64,000 bases of DNA from positions 372,001-436,000 of the forward strand of contig NZ_KK211162.1 of NCBI RefSeq assembly GCF_000620665.1. Reading direction: 5' to 3'. The notes under the pieces were generated by a model that worked only from the letters and a program-made list of their open reading frames with translations, ran no database searches and was not told the origin of the DNA. The translations under genes and the position numbers were made by a program. Origin of the DNA: Sphingomonas sp. URHD0057. GTDB taxonomy: Bacteria > Pseudomonadota > Alphaproteobacteria > Sphingomonadales > Sphingomonadaceae. This document shows, in pieces, positions 27,248-36,707 of this stretch. Numbering within the stretch: position 1 is the first letter of the stretch; each line of letters starts with the position of its first letter.

Positions 27248-29283
27248 TGGCCGACTTCCTGCTCGAACTTCTGTCCGAGGAAATCCCGGCCCGGATGCAG
27301 GCGAAGGCGCGGAATGACCTCGCGCGGCTGTTCGCCGAATACACGAGCGAAGCGGGCCTTGGGACCGGAGCGATCGAGACCTACTCGACGCCGCGGCGAC
27401 TCGCTTTGATCGCCCGCGACGTTGTCGAGGCGACGGAAGTCGGCCGCGAAGAAATTAAGGGACCGCGTTCGAACGCGCCGGCTCAGGCGCTCGAAGGGTT
27501 CCTGCGCAAGATGGGCCTTCGCCACGACCAGCTCGAAGATCGCGACGGCGTCTATTTCGCGGTGATCGAGCGCGAGGGCAGGGCCGCCGCCGAGGTCATT
27601 GCCGACGCAATCAAGCGGATCGTTGCCAACTTCCCCTGGCCCAAATCGATGCGCTGGGGCGACGGCAATTTGCGCTGGGTCCGCCCGCTTCACGGCGTCG
27701 TCGCGATCCTTGGCGAGGACATCGTGCCGGTCGAAATCGAGGGCATAGTGAGCGGGGCGGCGACGCTCGGCCATCGCTTCCATCATTCGGGCCCAATCAC
27801 GATCGGCGGCGCCTCCGATTACGTCGAGAAGCTGCGCGCCTGCCACGTGATCGTCGACCAGGACGAACGCGAGCGGCTGATCCGCGAAGGCGCGGCGGAG
27901 GCGGCCCGCGCGGCCGGCCTGACCTTGCTGCCCGACGAAGGCCTAGTGGTCGAGAACGCCGGCCTCGCCGAATGGCCCGTGCCCCTGCTCGGGCGGTTCG
28001 ACGACGATTTCCTTGATGTGCCGCGCGAGGTGATCGTCCTCACCATGCGCACCAACCAGAAGTATTTCGCCTGCACCAACGACGAGGGTTTGCTGGCGCC
28101 GGCGTTCGTCTGCGTTGCAAACATCGACCCGAGCGATGGCGGCGAAGCGATCGCGCAGGGGAATGCGCGGGTGCTCGCAGCGCGATTGGCGGATGCGCGA
28201 TTCTTTTGGGAGCAGGATCTTAAGGTGCCGCTGGAAGAGCAGGCGAAGCGGCTTGGCGGCATCGTTTTCCACGAGAAGCTCGGCACCTTAGATGAGCGCA
28301 GTAGCCGATTGGCTTCGCTCGTAGACGATCTCAGCCGCTACTTTGATGTCGATCACTCTAGCGCCCGCCGAGCGGCTAAGTTGGCCAAAGCTGACTTGGT
28401 TTCGGGCATGGTGGGGGAGTTTCCAGAACTCCAAGGTGTGATCGGTGGCTATCTCGCTGAGGCCCAAGAGGAGCCCCTCCCTGTAAGCGACGCAATCCGA
28501 GACCATTACAAGCCAGCGGGGCAGGGCGACGACACGCCGTCGGCGCACGCAAGTATTGCAGTCTCTCTTGCCGAGAAATTGGACAGTCTTGTTGGCTTCT
28601 TCGGTATCGGACAGCCGCCAACGGGATCAAAAGATCCGTTCGCATTGCGTCGTGCCGCGCTTGCAGCGATCAGGCTTATCACCGAAAATGGACTGCGAAT
28701 TCGGTTGCTTGAGCTGTTCCCAGGAGCGGCCCAACTTTACCGCAACACCGGGCACGAGGTTCATGATTCTGGGCCCGAACTCCTCACTTTCTTCGCCGAT
28801 CGGCTGAAGGTTCAGCAGCGTGAGGCGGGCGTCCGGCACGACCTCATCGACGCGGTGTTCGCGCTGGGGAACGAGGACGACCTCGTTCGGCTCCTCGCCC
28901 GGGTGACCGCGCTCCAGGAGTTCGTCGAAACCGATGACGGCACCAACCTGCTCGTTGCCTACAAGCGCGCCGCGAATATCCTGAAGAAGGAAGCGTGGGA
29001 GAAAACGGGCGCGTCGGGCGGAGCAGACCTCGAGCCCCAGGAGAAGGCGCTGATCGACGTCCTCGGCACGGCCGAGCCGAAAGCCGCTGCGGCCATCGAC
29101 AAAGAAGATTTTACCGGCGCCATGGCCGCGCTGGCATCTTTGCGCGCGCCGATCGACGCGTTCTTCGATCACGTGACCGTCAACGACCCCGACGCGGCCA
29201 AGCGCGAACGGCGGCTGAACTTGCTCATGCGCTTCCGCGACGCGGTCAACCGCGTAGCGGATTTCTCGAAAATCGAAGGCTAG
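27247..29283 (+). CDS. glyS: Glycyl-tRNA synthetase beta subunit
   Basis: 678 residues (E. coli 689). The N-terminal [17 protein letters not shown] and TRNQKYF-like segment (TMRTNQKYFAC), then KADLVSGMVGEFPELQG and SKDPFALRRAA, are family hallmarks. The DALR-like anticodon-binding tail follows. It is translationally coupled to glyQ. Between about 28285 and 28790 the codon use changes clearly (TTA, AGT, ACT, CCA, GTA, ATT) and GC falls, while the protein stays conserved, suggesting a recombined segment. Confidence 0.95.
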   Translation: MADFLLELLSEEIPARMQAKARNDLARLFAEYTSEAGLGTGAIETYSTPRRLALIARDVVEATEVGREEIKGPRSNAPAQALEGFLRKMGLRHDQLEDRDGVYFAVIEREGRAAAEVIADAIKRIVANFPWPKSMRWGDGNLRWVRPLHGVVAILGEDIVPVEIEGIVSGAATLGHRFHHSGPITIGGASDYVEKLRACHVIVDQDERERLIREGAAEAARAAGLTLLPDEGLVVENAGLAEWPVPLLGRFDDDFLDVPREVIVLTMRTNQKYFACTNDEGLLAPAFVCVANIDPSDGGEAIAQGNARVLAARLADARFFWEQDLKVPLEEQAKRLGGIVFHEKLGTLDERSSRLASLVDDLSRYFDVDHSSARRAAKLAKADLVSGMVGEFPELQGVIGGYLAEAQEEPLPVSDAIRDHYKPAGQGDDTPSAHASIAVSLAEKLDSLVGFFGIGQPPTGSKDPFALRRAALAAIRLITENGLRIRLLELFPGAAQLYRNTGHEVHDSGPELLTFFADRLKVQQREAGVRHDLIDAVFALGNEDDLVRLLARVTALQEFVETDDGTNLLVAYKRAANILKKEAWEKTGASGGADLEPQEKALIDVLGTAEPKAAAAIDKEDFTGAMAALASLRAPIDAFFDHVTVNDPDAAKRERRLNLLMRFRDAVNRVADFSKIEG

Positions 29284-29558
29284 ATTTCGCGATCGTCGCG
29301 AACGCCGTCCCCGTCGCGGTCCTTGATCGCGGCGGCACGCAGCGAATCTCGTTCGCGCCATTCCTTCTCGCGCGCTTCGGCGTCGCTGACGTGCTGCTCA
29401 TGCTGGCGCTCGAGCGCCTCGCGCCGCGTGGTTTCATCGCGATAGCGCGCCTTCCACTTGCGTCGCCCGCCGGCGGTGAGAAAGGCGCCGATCAGCAGGC
29501 CGAGCACAAAGACCAGCCCGCAAATCACCCACAGGTTCGGATCCGACGTGATGTTCAT
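29280..29558 (-). CDS. Small membrane-anchored coiled-coil protein
   Basis: 92 residues. One N-terminal helix (LWVICGLVFVLGLLIGAF) is followed by a highly charged helical stretch rich in Arg and Glu, probably a coiled coil, and a C-terminal DRDGDGVRDDREI. That last segment matches thrombospondin type-3 or EF-hand-like calcium loops (DxDxDG). Its function is unknown. It overlaps the glyS stop by 4 bases, convergent. Confidence 0.75.
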   Translation of the reverse strand: MNITSDPNLWVICGLVFVLGLLIGAFLTAGGRRKWKARYRDETTRREALERQHEQHVSDAEAREKEWRERDSLRAAAIKDRDGDGVRDDREI

Positions 29559-29638
29559 TGCGCGTCCCCAACAACGATTGTCTGGGACGTTCTACGCTTG
29601 GGCGCGCCGCGGCGTTCCCAAGCGCAGACTATGACGCA

Positions 29639-30637
29639 TCAACCGTTGATGAAGCTGTCGTTGATCGAGCAGGTCGCCGGGCCGAGAATGACGATGAACA
29701 GCGTCGGCAGAATGAACAGGATCAGCGGCACGGTCATGATCGCGGGCAAGCGTGCGGCCTTTTCCTCGGCGCGCATCATGCGCTCGTTGCGGAACTCAGC
29801 GGAGAGCACGCGCAGCGCCGAAGCGAGCGGGGTGCCGTATTTCTCGGTCTGGATCATGGTCGTCACGACGCCGCGCACGGCTTCTAGATCGACGCGGTTG
29901 GCGAGGTTTTCGAAGGCCTGTCGCCGTTCGTTGAGGAAGCCCAGCTCGATCGCGGTTAGGCCGAACTCGTCGCCGAGCTCGGGGTAGGCCTTGCCGAGCT
30001 CGCGCGCGACGCGGCCGAAGGCGGCGTCGACGGTGAGGCCGGCCTCGGCGCAGATGACCAGCAGGTCGAGCGCGTCCGGCAAGCCCTTGCGGATTGCATG
30101 GCTGCGCTTGGTGACCTTGTTCTTCAGCCAGATGTCGGGCGCCTTGTAGCTGCCGACCAGCGTGCCTGCGACCGTCGCATATTTCTTGAACCAGCCCCAG
30201 GTCGGAAAATAGTCGACGCCGTAGATCAGCGTCACGATGGCGATGCCGAGCACGACCGGCAGCACGAAGCGGGCGAAAATGATGAAGAAGGCGAGATCCT
30301 TGGTGCGGATGCCGGCCTGCATCAGCCTGAGCTGCGTCTTCTGGATCTGATCGTCCTGAAGCATCTTGAAGTTGCCCAGGATCGACCGGATCCGATCCGC
30401 CGCCTCGTTGCGGTTGGTCAGCTTCTTGCGCTTGTTGGTCGAGGCGACGATGCCCGCCTTCAGTTGCTCGCGGCGCTCGTTGAGCGCTTTGACGCGGCGC
30501 GCCATCGGGTCCTTGACCGTGGTCGCCGCATAGAGGGCGAGGAGCACGGCGAAGGCCGCGACGGCGCTGAGCATCGTCGCAATCCAGATGACGTCGAAGC
30601 CGAGAAGCGTCGGGCCTGTGGGAGGTCCAGCCTGCAT
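29639..30637 (-). CDS. tadC: Tad pilus inner-membrane protein TadC
   Basis: 332 residues. A type II secretion F-domain protein (GLPDALDLLVICAEAGLTVDAA, then ELGDEFGLTAIELGF) with several C-terminal hydrophobic segments. With TadB it forms the platform of the Flp/Tad type IVc pilus. It follows tadB by 16 bases and is the last gene of the locus here; TadD-G and the pilin are not in the window. Confidence 0.93.
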   Translation of the reverse strand: MQAGPPTGPTLLGFDVIWIATMLSAVAAFAVLLALYAATTVKDPMARRVKALNERREQLKAGIVASTNKRKKLTNRNEAADRIRSILGNFKMLQDDQIQKTQLRLMQAGIRTKDLAFFIIFARFVLPVVLGIAIVTLIYGVDYFPTWGWFKKYATVAGTLVGSYKAPDIWLKNKVTKRSHAIRKGLPDALDLLVICAEAGLTVDAAFGRVARELGKAYPELGDEFGLTAIELGFLNERRQAFENLANRVDLEAVRGVVTTMIQTEKYGTPLASALRVLSAEFRNERMMRAEEKAARLPAIMTVPLILFILPTLFIVILGPATCSINDSFING

Positions 30638-30653
30638 TGTTGTCCGCTGCCTC

Positions 30654-31619
30654 CTAAATCTCGAAGTTGACCATCTTGGCCATGATCAGGGCGCCGATGC
30701 CCATCCAGACCATGCCGCCCAGACCGGCGACCATCAGGCGCTCGTCCGTGAAAAATCCGCCCATGTACTTGGGGTTGATCATCCACACGAGGCCGAAGAC
30801 GGTGAAGGGCAAGGCGCCCACGATGTAAGCCGAAGCCTTGGATTCGGAGCTCATTGCCCGGATCTTCAGGCGCATCTGGGCGCGCTTGCGGAGCACGTCG
30901 GCCAGGTTCGACAGCGTCTCGGCGAGGTTGCCGCCGGTCTCGCGCTGGATGGCGAGCGTAATCACGAAGAACTGAAACTCCGGCGTGCCGAGACGCTCGG
31001 CCGTTTCCTGGAGGGCAGCTTCCATCGTGCGGCCGATCTTCATTTTGTCCGAGACCATGCGGAACTCGAGACCGACCGGGCCGGGAATCTCGGTGCCGAC
31101 GATGCCCAGCGTTTCCGTGATCGGCAGGCCAGAGCGAAGACCACGCACCATCAGCTCGATGGCATCAGGGAAGTTCGATGTGAACTTCTTCACCCGGCGC
31201 TGAATCATCTTGCCGATGATGAAGTGCGGCAAGCCCACGCCCAACAGGAGTCCGAGGAGCAGACCCAGCAGGATCGGCGCCCCTTTGACTACGGTCGCGA
31301 GGAGCACAGCAAAGGTGATGCCGAGACAGACGACGGCATATTTGCCGAGCGAGATGTTCTTGCCGGTCATTTCCAAGCGCTTGCGCATCAGCGCCGGCTT
31401 CGGGATCAAGGTCGAGGCATAGCCTTCGAACTTGCTCGTCCGCTGCGCCATAAGCTTGCGGATTTGCGCCTGGGCATTGCCGGCGATGACGTCGCCGTGG
31501 CGCTCCTTGACGAGCTCCATGCGGCGCTTGACCGCTTTGGATGCGGAAGGACCGCGCACCGCCGCAAAAGCGAGCAGAGCCGCGCCGACAGCACCGACCA
31601 GGATGACCCACAGAAGCAT
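30654..31619 (-). CDS. tadB: Tad pilus inner-membrane protein TadB
   Basis: 321 residues with two N-terminal and two C-terminal membrane segments around a T2SSF domain (FPDAIELMVRGLRSGLPITE, IQRETGGNLAETLSNLADVL). It is the partner of TadC in the pilus platform. The gene starts 63 bases after cpaE, where cpaF would normally lie. Confidence 0.93.
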   Translation of the reverse strand: MLLWVILVGAVGAALLAFAAVRGPSASKAVKRRMELVKERHGDVIAGNAQAQIRKLMAQRTSKFEGYASTLIPKPALMRKRLEMTGKNISLGKYAVVCLGITFAVLLATVVKGAPILLGLLLGLLLGVGLPHFIIGKMIQRRVKKFTSNFPDAIELMVRGLRSGLPITETLGIVGTEIPGPVGLEFRMVSDKMKIGRTMEAALQETAERLGTPEFQFFVITLAIQRETGGNLAETLSNLADVLRKRAQMRLKIRAMSSESKASAYIVGALPFTVFGLVWMINPKYMGGFFTDERLMVAGLGGMVWMGIGALIMAKMVNFEI

Positions 31620-31682
31620 TTCGTGTCTTGCCTCTCACTCTCGCGCGCGTCGGCGTTGCCGCCGGCGCAGAAACTTGCCCGC

Positions 31683-32954
31683 TTAGGCGGCCGCCTTGTC
31701 CTTCGACTTGGGCAGCATCGACTTCAGGTTATCGACCAGCGACTTGGCGCCGGCGATCTTGGTCTCCGGCGCGGCGCCTTCGTCGCTGGCGTTGCTCAGC
31801 ACCATGTTCGACAAAGTGTTGAACGGCGTCGTGATCTTTCCGCCGGCGACTTCCGCCATCGGCTTGCCGAGCTTGGCCGCCTGGGCCGCGATCTTCGAAT
31901 CGAACGGGAAGACGATGTCGACCGGACGCTCGATCGATTGCTCGAAGTCCTTGCGGCTGATCTCCAGCGCGCCGCCGCTCGGGATGCCGTTGGCGACCAC
32001 CACAACCTTGGTCTGGGGCGCGTTCGACTTGAGCCAGGCGAGGATGCGAATGGTGTCGCGCGTCGCCGCCAGCGTCAGCTCGGCAACGACGACCGCGACG
32101 TGCGCGTCGTGGACGAGGTGCGGATACTGGATCAGCATGTGGCGCGGCAGGTCGAGAACGGTCGACTCGAACGCGTTGCGCATCTCTTCCTGCAGCTGGA
32201 AGAAGGCGGTTCCGTCGGTCACCATCGGCTGGTTGATCGGCGCTTCCGCCGAGAGCACCGAAAGGCGCTCGTTGGCGCGGACCATGGCGCGCTCGATGAA
32301 CAGGCCGTCGATACGGCTCGGGTTCTCGATCGCGTCGGTGAGGCCGCGGCCGGGCTCGAGGTCGAGGGCCAGCGCGCCGGTGCCGAAGTGAACGTCAAGG
32401 TCAAGCAGCGCCGTGGTGCGGCGCGCCTTCTCGCCCAGAAGCCAGGCAAGCGACGTCGCGATGGTCGAAGCGCCGACCCCGCCGCGCACGCCGATGACCG
32501 CGGCCATCACGTGCGGCTTGTCGGCCTGGACTTCACCGCGCGGGCCCGACAGGATCGTCTGGGCATGTGCGAAGGTGTCGCGCAGCTGGTCGACCGTGAA
32601 CGGCTTCAGCAGATAGTCGTGGATGCCGCTGGCGACGAGGTCGCGATAGAGGCGCACGTCATTGACCGCGCCGGAGGCGATCACGATCGTGCCCGGCTCG
32701 CAGACTTCGGCAAGCGCGTTGATGTCGTTGAGCGGGTCGGCGGATTCGCTCAAGTCCACGAACAGGATGTTCGGGCTCGCGGAAACCGACAGCGACTGAA
32801 CTGCATTGCGCAGGCCGCCCTTGTTGACCTTCTCCGGCGACCAGCCGTGCTCGACCGCCACCGGCCGCAGCATGTCGGCGGTCGCGTCATCGCAAACGAA
32901 AGCGGTGAAGGGGTCACGCAGACCCGCGCGTGCCTGGAACGGAGCGTTCATCAT
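31683..32954 (-). CDS. cpaE: Pilus assembly protein CpaE/TadZ
   Basis: 423 residues. The N-terminal part is a receiver-like domain (DYLLKPFTVDQLRDTF), the C-terminal part a ParA/MinD-like ATPase. The P-loop reads GVRGGVGASTIATSL, where the usual Lys-Thr is Ala-Ser, the atypical form known in CpaE. The family places the pilus machine at the cell pole. It starts at ATG 32954 or 32951 and overlaps the cpaD stop by one base. Confidence 0.93.
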   Translation of the reverse strand: MMNAPFQARAGLRDPFTAFVCDDATADMLRPVAVEHGWSPEKVNKGGLRNAVQSLSVSASPNILFVDLSESADPLNDINALAEVCEPGTIVIASGAVNDVRLYRDLVASGIHDYLLKPFTVDQLRDTFAHAQTILSGPRGEVQADKPHVMAAVIGVRGGVGASTIATSLAWLLGEKARRTTALLDLDVHFGTGALALDLEPGRGLTDAIENPSRIDGLFIERAMVRANERLSVLSAEAPINQPMVTDGTAFFQLQEEMRNAFESTVLDLPRHMLIQYPHLVHDAHVAVVVAELTLAATRDTIRILAWLKSNAPQTKVVVVANGIPSGGALEISRKDFEQSIERPVDIVFPFDSKIAAQAAKLGKPMAEVAGGKITTPFNTLSNMVLSNASDEGAAPETKIAGAKSLVDNLKSMLPKSKDKAAA

Positions 32955-33580
32955 TAGTTACCCTTCGGACTGACGGACTGAAGACCCTTGGCGCCCGACG
33001 GCGGCGTGGCGCGATAGAACTGCACGGCCTTGGCGGCGGTGAGCGTATCGCCGACTCCATTGCCCTCGCGGCCGTGGATCAGGTCTTCCGGATTGGCGAC
33101 CATGGCCGCGATGTTGCTGTTTACGGAGCAGCCATAGTTCGACATCGAATGGTTTTCGGGGTCCGGAGCAGAAGGCCGGCTCCAGTTCGGGCAGTTGGGG
33201 ACGACCGCGCGGTTGCGGCTCACCACGACCCGAACCGTGTCGGCGGGAACCACGCCCGGATTAACCGGGGCGCCGGCCGACACCAGCATGCCGTATCCAC
33301 CCGCCACGCGGGCAACCTGACCGCGCGCCGCAGGTCCATCGCCGCCGTCCACATAAACCGTGTCGCCGTAGCCGAGGTCGAGGCCGCGGAACCAGCCGTC
33401 GAGCCGCTCCGCTTCACCCGGCGCAAGGACGCCGCCCGGCGCAGAGGCGTCGAACACATAGTCGGCACGAGTGACGACCGGGATGTTGACTGAGGCAACG
33501 CCGCGATCGGCCTGCTGCTGCGGCGCCGTGCAGGCGGCAACCGCCGAGCTCAGCGCGATGACGAGGAGTTTCGAACGCAT
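32954..33580 (-). CDS. cpaD: Pilus assembly lipoprotein CpaD
   Basis: 208 residues. The N-terminus MRSKLLVIALSSAVAAC is a signal with a lipobox-like VAAC, giving an outer membrane lipoprotein. The CpaD domain is supported by NCPNWSRPSAPDPENHSMSN and the following NYGCSVNSNIAAMVANPEDL. It is thought to help the secretin CpaC assemble. The ATG at 33580 has AAGGA a few bases upstream. Confidence 0.9.
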   Translation of the reverse strand: MRSKLLVIALSSAVAACTAPQQQADRGVASVNIPVVTRADYVFDASAPGGVLAPGEAERLDGWFRGLDLGYGDTVYVDGGDGPAARGQVARVAGGYGMLVSAGAPVNPGVVPADTVRVVVSRNRAVVPNCPNWSRPSAPDPENHSMSNYGCSVNSNIAAMVANPEDLIHGREGNGVGDTLTAAKAVQFYRATPPSGAKGLQSVSPKGN

Positions 33581-33609
33581 GGACGCATCCTTCTTGAGAT
33601 AGCGGCGGT

Positions 33610-35082
33610 TCACAGCTTGAACCCCGGAGCCGGGGCAGCGCCCGCGGGAACGGCAACAGCCGCGGACGGCACAACACCGGCCGGCCCGCTGACCCCCGTG
33701 AAGTTGCGGCCCATGAGCATCTGTTGCACGTCGTTCGGCGCACGATAGCCGTCGGTCGGCAACGCGATCTGGCCGGACACCGGACGCACCAGATACGGCG
33801 TCACGACAATGACCAGCTCGGTCTCGTTACGCTGATAGCTCGTCGACCGAAACAAGGACCCCAGGATCGGGAGGTCGCCGAGGAACGGCGCCTTCTCGAT
33901 GCTGTTGTCGTTGCGGTTCTGAAGCAGGCCGCCGAGCATGAGCGACTGACCAGAGCCGAGCTCAAGCGTGGTTTCGGCGCGCCGCGTGATCAGTGACGGG
34001 ACGGTGAAGCCGCCAAGCTTTACAGAGCCCGCATCGCTCAGCTCGCTGACTTCCGGGCGAACCCGAAGCGAGATGCGGCCGTCGCCAAGGACGACCGGCG
34101 TGAAGGCGAGCCCGACACCATATTGTTTATACTCGATGGTGACAGCGTTATTGCCCTGGCTGACCGGGATCGGGAACTCGCCGCCGGCGAGGAAGCTAGC
34201 GGTTTCGCCCGATAGGGCAGTGAGGTTGGGCTCAGCGAGCGTGCTCGCGAACCCATCCGTCTGCATCAGGTCGAGGGTGCCCAGCAGGTCAGTGCCGAAG
34301 ATGTGGCCGAACAGGCCAAGCGTCGTGCCCCCAGTGAGCAAATTGAAGGTGGCGCCGGTTACCGTTTCCGGGATGACGCCGGTGATCGGATCGGCCGGTC
34401 CTTTGGCGACGTTGATCGTGCCGGGACTCCCGCGGCCGATGCCGAACAGGTGGCCGGAACGGCTGTCGCGGTTGAGGAGATTGACGCCGATCTTTTTGAG
34501 CATCGAGCGATTGACCTCGGCGATGCGAACCTTGAGCATCACCTGAAGCGGCGTTGCCGAGCGAAGCCGGGTCACGACCTGCGTACCCTCGCCGACATAG
34601 GCCTGGGTCAGCCGCTGCGCTTCGGCGACGTCCTCCGGATTGGCAACCGTGCCGGTCAACAGCACGAGATTGTTCATCGGAGTGGCCTGAATGGCCGCTT
34701 CCGGCATCGCCAGGTGCAGCATTTCGCCGACCGTGCTGTAATTGTTGCCGACGCGGACGTTAGCGGCATAGACAACGCGGCCCGACTTGCCGGTTGCGTA
34801 GACGGTGGTTTCGCCGCCTTTCTTGCCGAAGATGTACAGCTGGTTCGGCGAGCGGACCTGGACGTCGGCGACGTTGTCGTCAGCGACGAACACGTCGGAC
34901 ATCGGATCGGACAAGCGGACCATTGTGCCCGTGCCCTGGCTGAGGTTCAGCGACTCCGACGGCCGGGCAGCGCTCGGCTGGGCGACGGCCGGAGCAGTCG
35001 CGCTGACCGAGGCCAAGGCGATCGCCAGGGCCGCGAAAGCGGTGCCGAGGCGCGCTCGGCGAATGGTTTTACGACTATTCAT
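33610..35082 (-). CDS. cpaC: Pilus secretin CpaC/RcpA
   Basis: 490 residues. A signal peptide (cleavage near APAVA-QPS) is followed by an N-terminal secretin/BON-like domain (LLTGTVANPEDVAEAQRL) and the C-terminal secretin beta-domain (TLELGSGQSLMLGGLLQNR, PFLGDLPILGSLFRS). It forms the outer-membrane channel for the Tad pilus. The start at 35082 lies one base after the cpaB stop and has GGGAG upstream, so the genes are translationally linked. Confidence 0.95.
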   Translation of the reverse strand: MNSRKTIRRARLGTAFAALAIALASVSATAPAVAQPSAARPSESLNLSQGTGTMVRLSDPMSDVFVADDNVADVQVRSPNQLYIFGKKGGETTVYATGKSGRVVYAANVRVGNNYSTVGEMLHLAMPEAAIQATPMNNLVLLTGTVANPEDVAEAQRLTQAYVGEGTQVVTRLRSATPLQVMLKVRIAEVNRSMLKKIGVNLLNRDSRSGHLFGIGRGSPGTINVAKGPADPITGVIPETVTGATFNLLTGGTTLGLFGHIFGTDLLGTLDLMQTDGFASTLAEPNLTALSGETASFLAGGEFPIPVSQGNNAVTIEYKQYGVGLAFTPVVLGDGRISLRVRPEVSELSDAGSVKLGGFTVPSLITRRAETTLELGSGQSLMLGGLLQNRNDNSIEKAPFLGDLPILGSLFRSTSYQRNETELVIVVTPYLVRPVSGQIALPTDGYRAPNDVQQMLMGRNFTGVSGPAGVVPSAAVAVPAGAAPAPGFKL

Positions 35083-35083
35083 T

Positions 35084-36136
35084 TTAGCGAGCTCCCACCG
35101 GAACGACGGTGACATTGTTGCCGCGTGCGACGCGAACGACTGGTCCGGAATAAGCCGGAGTTCCCCCTGCGGCGGCGGGTGCGGGCCCACCGCGAATTGC
35201 GCTCGCGAGACTGCTGAGCGCACCGATCGCCTGATCGGCCTTGTCTGAAGCGCGTGCCGGCACCGAGCGGCGCTGGAAGCGCGACACGTCGCCACCCGTG
35301 GTGTACGTCGTGTTGTTGTCGCTCGGTCGATTGGCGATCGCGAGCAGCATCTGCTTTTCCTGCGCCGGGTCGGCATTGGCCGGGACCTTGACTTCCCCTG
35401 AGGCGACGGCGCGTTCGAGGTCGGCCGTATTGTCGGCGATCGAGCGCAGCGACAGTGACAGCGTACCCAGGCTCTGCGCGACGGCGAGCTTCTCCGCGAT
35501 CCGCGGGGTCACTTCGAACGTCACGTTGGAGAAGGTCTTGACCTCGGTCTTGCCGTCCTTGTCCTTGTCGGTAATCCGCTGGTCGGTCGCCAGGACGCGG
35601 ACGTTGCGGATGATGGTCTCCGAGACCTTGAGTGCCGGACCATCGCCGCCGCCCTCGACGTTCTGCGTCAGGACGACATCGACATGGTCGCCCGGGAAGA
35701 CGAAGCCGGCGACGCCGGTCGACACGTTCACCGGAACCGTGATTGCGCGCATGCCCGGGCCAAGCGCCGCGGCGAGGAAGCCTCGGTCCCGCGGCCCCAC
35801 CAGCGCGCCGCGGGTGAGCGGCTGGCCGGCAGTGATCTGATAACGCACGACGGTGCCGAGCAACGTCTTGGTGTCGCTGTCCGCACCACCCTCGACGTAA
35901 TAAGCGCTCTGCATCAGTTCCTTGGGCCAAGGCTGATAGGTGAGGCTTTCGGCATCGATGATCGTGCCGACGGCCAGCGCCTTGCGAGCGACCAGGATCT
36001 TAGGTCCAAGCGGCACCGCTGGTGCAGCGGCCGCCTGTTGCGCTCCCGCGCCGGCAAACATGTTCTTGGCCATCACCGCGGTAACTACCGCAATGACCAA
36101 AGCTCCAATGAGCAGAGCGAGCTTCTTTACATTCAT
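35084..36136 (-). CDS. cpaB: Pilus assembly protein CpaB/RcpC
   Basis: 350 residues. One N-terminal membrane helix (LALLIGALVIAVVTAVMA) is followed by a SAF domain (KILVARKALAVGTIIDAESL, GQPLTRGALVG) and an RcpC domain. CpaB is a periplasmic component that works with the secretin. It ends in a low-complexity Ala/Gly/Pro region and sits between cpaA and cpaC in the normal order. Confidence 0.93.
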   Translation of the reverse strand: MNVKKLALLIGALVIAVVTAVMAKNMFAGAGAQQAAAAPAVPLGPKILVARKALAVGTIIDAESLTYQPWPKELMQSAYYVEGGADSDTKTLLGTVVRYQITAGQPLTRGALVGPRDRGFLAAALGPGMRAITVPVNVSTGVAGFVFPGDHVDVVLTQNVEGGGDGPALKVSETIIRNVRVLATDQRITDKDKDGKTEVKTFSNVTFEVTPRIAEKLAVAQSLGTLSLSLRSIADNTADLERAVASGEVKVPANADPAQEKQMLLAIANRPSDNNTTYTTGGDVSRFQRRSVPARASDKADQAIGALSSLASAIRGGPAPAAAGGTPAYSGPVVRVARGNNVTVVPVGAR

Positions 36137-36182
36137 GGCGCGATCGCCTCCCCTGGAAGGGCCCCGAAATCAGTCACAGACA

Positions 36183-36656
36183 TCAGGCAAATTGGTTAAG
36201 AAAGCGTTGGGCGAGAATCGCCAGACCGCCACAAGCGATCGCGACCCCGTACGGAATCTCGGGCCGGCCCTCGCGCTGCCTGGCGCGATGCCAGGCCAGC
36301 AGAGCGAGTGTCAGGACGCCACCCACGATGGACATCAGCACAAGGAATTTCACGGTGATTCCCGGTGGAAACCAGAGCGCCAGTGCAGCGGCCAGCTTAA
36401 CGTCGCCGCCGCCCATCATGCCGGCGTAAAAGGCGCCCGCGAGAATCGCGAAGACGGCGGTTCCGGCCGCGAGTTGGATTGCGACGCCGGGCCACGGCGA
36501 AAGTGCAACCGACAGCCAATAGAGCGGCGCGAGCAGCGCGACCGTCAGGTTCAGCCGATTCGAAATCGTGAACGTCCTGGCGTCGACCACCGCGGCGATG
36601 ACGAGCAGCGCCGCAAGGCAAGCGAGCAGGATTTCCGTGAAAGCGCCGTTGAACAT
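36183..36656 (-). CDS. cpaA: Prepilin peptidase CpaA (A24 family)
   Basis: 157 residues with five or six hydrophobic segments. The two catalytic Asp motifs are present: VVDARTFTISNRLN and GGGDVKL. It is the short form without the methyltransferase half, as is usual for Tad systems, and would cleave the leader of Flp-type pilins. First gene of the cpaABCDE-tadBC unit. No pilin gene lies upstream: the neighbour is a divergent FAD oxidoreductase. Confidence 0.93.
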   Translation of the reverse strand: MFNGAFTEILLACLAALLVIAAVVDARTFTISNRLNLTVALLAPLYWLSVALSPWPGVAIQLAAGTAVFAILAGAFYAGMMGGGDVKLAAALALWFPPGITVKFLVLMSIVGGVLTLALLAWHRARQREGRPEIPYGVAIACGGLAILAQRFLNQFA

Positions 36657-36707
36657 GGCCTAACCCACTAGACGGTACGGCTTTCCAATTCGTAACCGGC
36701 CTCGAGA

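Noticed and set aside
30588-32957. A 789-codon open frame on the plus strand across tadB and cpaE
   Set aside because: It is antisense to well-supported pilus genes, is rich in Arg, Asp and His and has no domain; a shadow of high-GC coding DNA.
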